A DNA stretch of 64,000 bases from Armatimonadota bacterium. GTDB lineage: Bacteria > Armatimonadota > Fimbriimonadia > Fimbriimonadales > ATM1. Numbering within the stretch: position 1 is the stretch's first letter; every line of letters starts with the position of its first letter. The position numbers and the translations under genes are program-made. This document shows, one piece after another, positions 59,027 to 64,000 of the stretch. The notes beneath the pieces were generated by a model. That model was not told where the DNA came from. It was given only the letters and a program-made list of their open reading frames with translations, and made no database searches. The DNA is taken from positions 1-64,000 of the forward strand of contig QEUM01000003.1 of assembly GCA_003577165.1 (NCBI GenBank), in the 5' to 3' direction.

Positions 59027-60081
59027 TGTTCAGTCACCACCTTATGAAGAATGTCCGCCGGGACATTTTGAACGACTCCGAACTCCCCTATACTGGGAAC
59101 GAGGGCCAGGGAGACCCCCCCGACAACATTTTTCTTGTCCGCCTCCATCGCTCGCTCGAGGTCGGCGATTTGGATTTCTCTCGGCAGTTCCGCTGGCAGG
59201 CCCGCCGCGCGAACCGCTTCCCGGATCCTATCGGACGTTCCAGGCTGGGTGAAGCCAATTGCCTCGCCGATCTGAGCCTCCAAGACCATCCCTACGGCAA
59301 CGGCCTCGCCGTGAAGCATGCCCTGATAGCCCAGAGCGGCTTCGATGGCATGCCCTACCGTGTGCCCGAGGTTGAGCATCGCCCGCTGGCCCCTGCGGTC
59401 GAGCGGGTCCCCCCCGACGATGGAGGCCTTCGACTTGATCGAGAAGGCGATGATCTCCTCGAGAGTGTCTTCGTCCCGCGACATTGCCCCTGAGATCCAG
59501 GACTCCAGGCCCTCAAATCTCTTTGCGTCCAACAGCACGGTGTACTTAATCACCTCGGCAAGGCCACTTTTCAAATCGCGATCGGACAGAGTTGACAGCC
59601 ATCGAGGGTTGATGACCACAGATGCGGGATCGTGAAAACTCCCCACCAGGTTCTTCCCCTCGGGCAAGTCGATTCCGGTCTTTCCGCCGAGCGAAGAATC
59701 AACCATGGCGATGAGGCTCGTCGCGCAATTCACCCAGGCGACTCCCCTCATGTACACTGCCGCTGCGAACCCCGCGAGGTCTCCGACGACCCCCCCTCCG
59801 ATCGCGACCACTACGCTCTGACGATTCGCCCTCTGCTGCGCTAACCACCGTTCGAGTTCAAAGAGCCGTTCGTGGGATTTCGAAGACTCGCCTGGCTCGC
59901 AAACGAACACGGGACAAGTCACGCCATCATCGAGAACGGAACTCTGAACGTTCGAGTCGGTGACGACGAACGCGCCCTCATATCCATGCTCGAGAAGGCC
60001 GTTGACAACTTCCGCGACAGTATTGTTGCGGACCCAGACAGGGTAGGTGCCTGAAATCCCCGGAAATGCGAATTCACTCAT
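59023..60081 (-). CDS. aroB: 3-dehydroquinate synthase
   Basis: 352 aa. Second step of the shikimate pathway (DAHP to dehydroquinate). G-G-G-V-V-G-D-L-A-G-F near residues 96-106, S-L-I-A-M-V-D-S-S-L-G-G-K-T-G near 124, and N-L-G-H-T-V-G-H-A-I-E near 230 carry the NAD- and zinc-binding residues (His in H-T-V-G-H and H-G-E-A-V). The H-G-E-A-V-A-V-G-M motif is also present. Overlaps aroK by 8 bp and the small membrane gene by 4 bp. With tyrA and aroA at 27-29 kb it forms part of a split aromatic pathway. Confidence 0.96.
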   Translation of the reverse strand: MSEFAFPGISGTYPVWVRNNTVAEVVNGLLEHGYEGAFVVTDSNVQSSVLDDGVTCPVFVCEPGESSKSHERLFELERWLAQQRANRQSVVVAIGGGVVGDLAGFAAAVYMRGVAWVNCATSLIAMVDSSLGGKTGIDLPEGKNLVGSFHDPASVVINPRWLSTLSDRDLKSGLAEVIKYTVLLDAKRFEGLESWISGAMSRDEDTLEEIIAFSIKSKASIVGGDPLDRRGQRAMLNLGHTVGHAIEAALGYQGMLHGEAVAVGMVLEAQIGEAIGFTQPGTSDRIREAVRAAGLPAELPREIQIADLERAMEADKKNVVGGVSLALVPSIGEFGVVQNVPADILHKVVTEQ

Positions 60082-60592
60082 GGGCCGCCACCCCGACCGC
60101 GCGAATCACCTGCGCGGCGACGTCTTCCACTTCGCCGTCCGCATTGACGGTGAAGTGAGCCTTCCTATACGCCGGCTCGCGCTCGCGCAACAGTTGCTCC
60201 ACTCGTTCTCGGAGTCCACCGCTCAACAGCGGCCGGTGTGCGGTCTCGCCTTCGAGTCTCGCAATGAGCGGGGGCGGCTCTGCGCGCAAGTACACCACTT
60301 TGCCTAATTGCTGAAGCAGTTCGAAATTCCGTTCGCGCATAGGCGTCCCCCCCCCTGTCGCGAGCACCGCCGGCGCGTCTCCAGCCAGGAGGCTCTCGAG
60401 GGCCTCGCTCTCGAGTTCTCGGAAGCACTCCTCCCCCGATTCGTCGAACACCTCGGAGATGGAGCGCTGAGCGCGGTTCGTGATGACCTCGTCCAAGTCA
60501 ATGAACTCCCAGGCCAGTCGGCGGGCGACCGCCTTGCCAACGGCCGTCTTGCCGCTTCCCATCATGCCGATGAGCACGATGCCGTTACGCAT
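60074..60592 (-). CDS. aroK: Shikimate kinase
   Basis: 172 aa. Phosphorylates shikimate with ATP. P-loop G-M-M-G-S-G-K-T-A-V-G near residues 8-18, the shikimate-binding D-L-D-E in F-I-D-L-D-E near 33, and L-A-T-G-G-G-T-P near 77 are conserved. The last glycines are encoded by a C9 tract (plus strand 60347-60355), the longest in the window. First gene of the eight-gene operon. The probable promoter (CATACT about 12 nt from the ATG) lies in the 3' arm of the terminator of the secretin gene upstream. No feedback or attenuator signal is visible. Confidence 0.95.
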   Translation of the reverse strand: MRNGIVLIGMMGSGKTAVGKAVARRLAWEFIDLDEVITNRAQRSISEVFDESGEECFRELESEALESLLAGDAPAVLATGGGTPMRERNFELLQQLGKVVYLRAEPPPLIARLEGETAHRPLLSGGLRERVEQLLREREPAYRKAHFTVNADGEVEDVAAQVIRAVGVAAHE

Positions 60593-60608
60593 TTCGATCT
60601 CTAAAGTA

Positions 60609-60640
60609 TGAAGCGACCCCGGGTCTTCGGGGTCGCTTCA
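60609..60640 (-). terminator. Strong intrinsic terminator after the secretin gene
   Basis: TGAAGCGACCCC/GGGGTCGCTTCA, a perfect 12-bp GC-rich stem with an 8-nt loop, 27 bp past the secretin stop codon (minus-strand direction). It is followed on the minus strand by TACTTTAG, a weak U tract. The hairpin is nearly symmetrical and could act in both directions. The 3' side also overlaps the promoter region of aroK. Confidence 0.75.
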
Positions 60641-60666
60641 TTACAAGGAGGTAGGAAGGTCGACGT

Positions 60667-62361
60667 CTACGGCGCGCCGATCCCTCCACCGGTGGATTCG
60701 TCCTCGACGATCGTCGGCGTGATGAACACCAGGAGTTCCTGATTGTTCAGTTTCTTGGAGGTGGACCTAAATAGGCCGCCGATCAGAGGAAGGTCGCTGA
60801 GGATTGGGTACCTCTGCACCGTGAAGGATTCCTGCTTGCGCGTGAGGCCGCCGAGCACGATGGTCTCGCCGTTCTTGACCCTCGCGGTCACGAAGATCGT
60901 CTGCGAAAGCACGTCCGGGACTTCCGTTCCGTCCGGCGCTCGCCGGATTTCGCCGAATTCCGCGACCTGCGGGCTGATCGTCATGACGATCGTGCCGTCG
61001 CGGTTAATTCGCGGCTGAACGGAAAGTCCGCTCTGAACCGTGATGTTCTGGAGCGTGGGGGCAGAGATAACTTGCCCGTTGCCCACGGCGATCACCTGGT
61101 TCAGGATGATAAAGGTCGAGATCTGCTGAAGGATGAAGGCCGGTTGGTTGTTCAGCGTTCGAACGAACGGAGCGTTCACCACCGTGCCGTTGCCTTCGAG
61201 GAGCAGCGTGCGAAGACGGGTCGTCAGGTTGCCGGTCGCCCAGTTCACGAAGAACGGGTCGCCCGCCCTGGCTTGCGTTCCCGGCGTGTTGCCGAGGAAC
61301 ACCTGTCCTCGCTGGAACAGCCAGTCAATGCCGAAGTTCCTTTCTTGCGACTGCGACGTCGTGATGAACTCGACTTTGATGATGACCTGCTGCGGGGCGA
61401 CGTCCAACTGGCGGATCAAGCGCTCGAGTTGCTGAATCGCGTCATCCGTTCCCTGGACGATCAGGCTGTTGTCGGTCGGATCGAACGTGACCCGATCGAT
61501 GCCCTGCGGGACGAAACCTACGCCGCCCTGCAGGTTCACCTGACCACCTTGACCGAAGCCACCGCCTCCGCCCTGGCCGAATCCGCCACCGCCGAAGCCA
61601 CCGCCGCCGCCGAACTGGCCACCGCCACCAAACTGGCCGCCACCACCCAACTGACCGCCACCACCCACGAGGCCGCCCTGATCAGAGCCGCCGGGGATCG
61701 TGATGCCGTTGTTGTTCGAGCCGGTTGCTGTCGGCGTCGGATTGAAGTTGGGGTTCGCTCCCGGGTTCGTCAGGTTCGTGTAAGACGCAGGCGAGTCGGC
61801 GATGACAACCGGATTCCCGGCGTCCTTGCCGATGTACGTCGCAGCGTGCATCTGCCGGAACCGAAGAAGGGCCTTCCACTCACCGAGACGATCCACTTCC
61901 TGCGCGAACAGCAGTTGAAGCATCTCGTGAGGATGGTAGTGCGTCAGAACGATCTTCTGAACGATCTTCGGCGCCTCAGGCACCACCACCGTTCCGCCGC
62001 TGTTGGCCGGCTCGACGGGCTTGGGGCCCTTCGGCATGATGACGTACACGCCGCCCGGGTCCTTGCGGAACTCGGCGCCCGCGGCTTCGCAGATGTACTT
62101 CATCGCGTCGTCGACTGTTACGCCGGTGAGGCTGAGCGTTATACGCTTGTATTCTTTGTCAGTTGGCGCAAACACGAACTGCAGGTTGAGCCCTGACACA
62201 GTCGCAAGCGTTTGCGTCGCGTAGTGAAGGTCCGCGTCGGCGAGTGCCACATCGAATCGCTTCACTTCCTGTTGGTAGGCGTCTTGCGTGTGCGCAGGGG
62301 CAACCATGACGAATGCCATGGCTGCCACCGCAACGCAGTTCAAGAGCAGACGCTTTTGCAT
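60667..62361 (-). CDS. Secretin of type IV pilus / type II-like system (PilQ family)
   Basis: 564 aa. Signal peptide 1-25. An STN-like domain lies at about 30-115 (V-A-L-A-D-A-D-L-H-Y-A-T-Q-T-L). A second N-domain near 130-160 (Q-K-I-V-L-T-H-Y-H-P-H-E-M) is followed by a glycine-rich linker of about 70 residues (205-275) with G-G-G-G-Q/F/G repeats. The secretin core (about 320-555) has G-L-S-V-Q-P-R-I near 455, N-G-E-T-I-V-L-G-G-L and P-I-L-S-D-L-P-L-I-G-G-L-F-R. The Gly-rich linker inside the periplasmic part is unusual. It is the outer-membrane channel for pilus extrusion or secretion. Last gene of the pilus block, preceded by GGAGGACGGAGG; a strong terminator follows. Confidence 0.9.
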   Translation of the reverse strand: MQKRLLLNCVAVAAMAFVMVAPAHTQDAYQQEVKRFDVALADADLHYATQTLATVSGLNLQFVFAPTDKEYKRITLSLTGVTVDDAMKYICEAAGAEFRKDPGGVYVIMPKGPKPVEPANSGGTVVVPEAPKIVQKIVLTHYHPHEMLQLLFAQEVDRLGEWKALLRFRQMHAATYIGKDAGNPVVIADSPASYTNLTNPGANPNFNPTPTATGSNNNGITIPGGSDQGGLVGGGGQLGGGGQFGGGGQFGGGGGFGGGGFGQGGGGGFGQGGQVNLQGGVGFVPQGIDRVTFDPTDNSLIVQGTDDAIQQLERLIRQLDVAPQQVIIKVEFITTSQSQERNFGIDWLFQRGQVFLGNTPGTQARAGDPFFVNWATGNLTTRLRTLLLEGNGTVVNAPFVRTLNNQPAFILQQISTFIILNQVIAVGNGQVISAPTLQNITVQSGLSVQPRINRDGTIVMTISPQVAEFGEIRRAPDGTEVPDVLSQTIFVTARVKNGETIVLGGLTRKQESFTVQRYPILSDLPLIGGLFRSTSKKLNNQELLVFITPTIVEDESTGGGIGAP

Positions 62362-62409
62362 GTCCTCCGTCCTCCTTGTACTTGTCTAAACGTGGCTGAC
62401 GTCCGGCAA

Positions 62410-63108
62410 TTAGCCGCCGCCGCCACCGCCGCCTTGGCCGCCGCGCGGACCGCCGCCGAAGCCACCGCCTCGACCGAATCCGCCGCCGCCGAAACCGCCG
62501 CCGCCGAAGCCGCCGCCACCGCGGCCGAAGCCGCCTTGGCCGAAGCCACCGCCGCCCTGGCCGAAGCCACCGCCGCCCTGGCCGAAGCCGCCGCCGCCGA
62601 AGCCTCCAGAGAAGCCACCTGCGAGCGTGCTCAACTCAGTCGGAATTCCGAATGAGGATTGCCCGGACAGCAGCACCGCGATCAGCATTGGGTCGGCGTG
62701 CTGGATGTAGATCTTCCTTGTAACTGAGCCGCTCGGGGGGGCCGTGCCCTGGTCGCTTCCGCCGCCAGCCGGTGCCGGCTCTTCGCGTCGGACGATCTGG
62801 TACACCCCGCCCTCCACGCGCCACGTCGCCTGAACCTGGTTCAGGATGTTCCGCAGTGCGGTTTCGAACGCGACGTTGGTCAGTTTCACTGTGACCGTGC
62901 CCTGAACGTCGTTGGCGATCGTGTAGTTCGTCACGCCTACGACTCCGAAGAGCATCCTCAAAGCGTCTCTGACATCAGCGTCCTGCAACTCGAGCGATGG
63001 AACGATCTGGTTGCGAGGGTCATTCTGCTGGGCAATCGAGGACGCGGGAGCCAAGAGCAGTACGCCCAGGGCCAAAGCGCCGATGATTGCCATGATACGG
63101 GTCTTCAT
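62410..63108 (-). CDS. STN-domain protein with glycine-rich C-terminus (pilus accessory)
   Basis: 232 aa from ATG 63108 (GGAGGTG upstream; the GTG three codons earlier lies within that ribosome site). Signal peptide 1-26. Residues about 35-105 are an STN-like (secretin/TonB N-terminal) domain (L-E-L-Q-D-A-D-V-R-D-A-L-R-M-L and V-A-F-E-T-A-L-R-N-I-L). An N-domain follows (R-K-I-Y-I-Q-H-A-D-P-M-L-I). From about 165 the chain is almost only Gly with Phe, Gln and Arg. Secretins normally carry STN in the same polypeptide. Here a separate gene sits just before the secretin, so this may be a docking partner or a split N-terminal part. The Gly-rich end resembles the linker in the secretin and may contact it. 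Confidence 0.8.
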   Translation of the reverse strand: MKTRIMAIIGALALGVLLLAPASSIAQQNDPRNQIVPSLELQDADVRDALRMLFGVVGVTNYTIANDVQGTVTVKLTNVAFETALRNILNQVQATWRVEGGVYQIVRREEPAPAGGGSDQGTAPPSGSVTRKIYIQHADPMLIAVLLSGQSSFGIPTELSTLAGGFSGGFGGGGFGQGGGGFGQGGGGFGQGGFGRGGGGFGGGGFGGGGFGRGGGFGGGPRGGQGGGGGGG

Positions 63109-63165
63109 ATGGGTCACCTCCGATTCTTCAAACGCAAAACCTGTCTTATCGTTTCTCCAATTGTA

Positions 63166-63867
63166 TCAGTCAATTGACGGACTGCCCACTCCGCCGCCGC
63201 CAACGCCGCCCGGCTGACCGCCGGTTCCGCCTCCGCCGCCGCCCGTGCCGCCGCCACCGCCGCCGGGAATCGAGGGCCTGGATTCCAGTCTCACGATGAT
63301 GCGGTCAGGCCGCTTTCGCGGGTCCCGACGCAGAATCGCCTTCTCGGTGTCCACCGATTCCACGATCCATTCCGAGCCTGGGATCTGCTGACCGGGAGCC
63401 ACGACGTACGTCCTGCCGTCCTCCATCTCGATGATGGCGGCCACAGTGTCTCCGAAGTAGATGCCGGCGATGCGCCGATAAGGCTGCGGCTCGACCGGGC
63501 GCAATTCCTCTGGGATCTCTTCGACGGGCGGGTCGAATTCTGTCGCGTAGGTGGGCGTGTGCTTCCCGAGGATGATCCGGGTGCGAATCGCCGTCTCAAA
63601 GCCCAACTCCTCGCCGAACATCGCGAACGGGTTCTTGCGGGTCAGGAACGACAGGCCCGCGGACTCGACGATTTGCGGGATCGTGTGGGGCTTGAGGTCA
63701 CGCTTGACGCCCGCATCCGGGGGCTCAGGGGCTTTCGCTTTGAACTCAGCCTCGAGTTGGGTCGTCAGGTCGGGGACCGGCTGCACGGCGATGGGCTCGC
63801 GGGACTGGCAGCCCACGAGGGCGCCGAACCCGGCGAGTCCAACCAGAACCATCTTCCTACGATTCAT
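63166..63867 (-). CDS. PilP-like pilus lipoprotein
   Basis: 233 aa from ATG 63867 (AGGAG upstream). Lipobox L-V-G-C at residues 17-20 puts it in the envelope. Residues about 125-190 (R-R-I-A-G-I-Y-F-G-D-T, G-R-T-Y-V-V-A-P-G-Q) match the beta-sandwich of PilP, which links the PilNO inner-membrane complex to the PilQ secretin. The C-terminal 45 residues are Gly-rich (G-G-G-G-G-G-T-G-G). The central N-P-F segment (R-K-N-P-F-A-M-F) fits the PilP region that contacts PilO. It comes just before the STN protein. The order partial gene (PilO position)-PilP-STN-secretin resembles pilMNOPQ with one inserted gene. Confidence 0.82.
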   Translation of the reverse strand: MNRRKMVLVGLAGFGALVGCQSREPIAVQPVPDLTTQLEAEFKAKAPEPPDAGVKRDLKPHTIPQIVESAGLSFLTRKNPFAMFGEELGFETAIRTRIILGKHTPTYATEFDPPVEEIPEELRPVEPQPYRRIAGIYFGDTVAAIIEMEDGRTYVVAPGQQIPGSEWIVESVDTEKAILRRDPRKRPDRIIVRLESRPSIPGGGGGGTGGGGGGTGGQPGGVGGGGVGSPSID

Positions 63868-63894
63868 CGCGTCTCCTAAAGTCATTGTCGGGCC

Positions 63895-64000
63895 TTACTC
63901 CGCCGCACCGCCGCCGACACCGCCGCCGGCCGGGGCTCCACCGCCCACAGGTCCGCCGCCGGTTCCGCCGCTCGTTCTCGGGCGAGGCCGCTCACCGGTA
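63895..64000 (-). CDS. 3' end of a gene with Gly-rich C-terminus (PilO position)
   Basis: Only the last 35 codons are in the window. They read from T-G-E-R-P-R-P-R into a Gly/Pro/Ala-rich tail ending A-A-E and TAA at 63895. The tail style matches the PilP-like, STN and secretin proteins. The stop is 27 bp before the PilP-like ATG. PilO normally precedes PilP, so this is inferred to be the pilO-type gene; nothing in the visible part proves it. Confidence 0.55.
   Translation of the reverse strand, partial: TGERPRPRTSGGTGGGPVGGGAPAGGGVGGGAAE

Noticed and set aside
60347-60355. C9 tract as a frameshift in aroK
   Set aside because: The frame is intact and the tract codes the conserved glycines of shikimate kinase.
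54467-60592. FMN riboswitch for the rib genes
   Set aside because: ribD and ribE are internal to an overlapped operon with no leader; nothing like the conserved FMN-element core was seen.
61560-61680. Gly-rich stretch of the secretin gene as a CRISPR or tandem DNA repeat
   Set aside because: The repetition follows Gly/Phe/Gln codons in one reading frame with irregular units and no spacers; it is a protein low-complexity region.

Overview
This 64 kb window reads as a chromosomal segment of a GC-rich, diderm, heterotrophic bacterium. I infer Armatimonadota (Fimbriimonadia-like). The grounds are an LptD-like beta barrel, a secretin/PilP type IV pilus block with glycine-rich inserts, CsgG/FlgD-type exported proteins, and scattered small biosynthetic operons. 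The phylum is an inference from gene content, not a database result. No phage, plasmid, CRISPR array or intact insertion sequence was seen. Mobile-element traces are limited to a broken transposase N-terminus near 1.1-1.3 kb.

Layout. 1-2.3 kb is a low-density accessory stretch: palindromic repeats, a membrane-anchored protein with eight ~22-residue repeats, two diverged copies of a ~135 bp sequence, a transposase remnant and a small hypothetical gene. It ends at tRNA-Val(GAC). 2.4-4.6 kb holds rex-nadB (redox repressor and first NAD biosynthesis enzyme, overlapping by 4 bp). 4.5-16.4 kb is a six-gene minus-strand operon of exported proteins. In transcription order these are a CsgG/FlgT-like protein, a 1026-aa subtilase, a 907-aa exoprotein sharing the subtilase's C-terminal module, a 207-aa secreted protein, an LptD/OstA-like barrel with an N-terminal Ig-like domain, and a 577-aa secreted protein. 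This is the best candidate for an undescribed system. 16.7-19 kb has rpsA-coaE, divergent from pyrimidine phosphorylase. 20.3-22.8 kb is a pair of membrane proteins divergent from an FmdB zinc ribbon. 23.2 kb has glutamate dehydrogenase with a promoter so close that a leaderless mRNA is predicted.

24.5-29 kb carries a tyrA-aroA-cmk-PaaK-like operon with overlapping genes. A TfoX-like gene and a large unknown protein follow. At 31.7 kb lies a clear selenocysteine tRNA (anticodon UCA, 95 nt, long variable arm), so the organism should make selenoproteins although none is visible here. 32-36.7 kb is argF-argG-argH with gpmA and a D-lyxose isomerase-like gene, preceded by an unusual 11-bp perfect inverted repeat. 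37-48.8 kb has mostly housekeeping genes: S15 hydrolase, UspA, uvrB, amidohydrolase, HIT, mtaB, M48 protease, GAF histidine kinase and Ppx/GppA. 48.9-52.7 kb has a PrcB-like protein, a flippase-like protein and a clostripain-family lipoprotein whose catalytic Cys is replaced by Ser. 52.8-53.3 kb is rplU-rpmA.

54.5-60.6 kb is a tightly overlapped eight-gene operon. In transcription order it is aroK, aroB, a small membrane protein, a PASTA kinase (likely pseudokinase), rpe, a small membrane protein, ribD and ribE. A strong 12-bp stem terminator separates it from the type IV pilus block (60.7-64 kb). That block runs, in transcription order, from the partial end of a PilO-position gene through a PilP-like lipoprotein and a separate STN-domain protein to the secretin.

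Many genes start at GTG or TTG and overlap their upstream neighbour by 1-22 bp, so start choices rest on overlaps and Shine-Dalgarno sequences as noted per gene.
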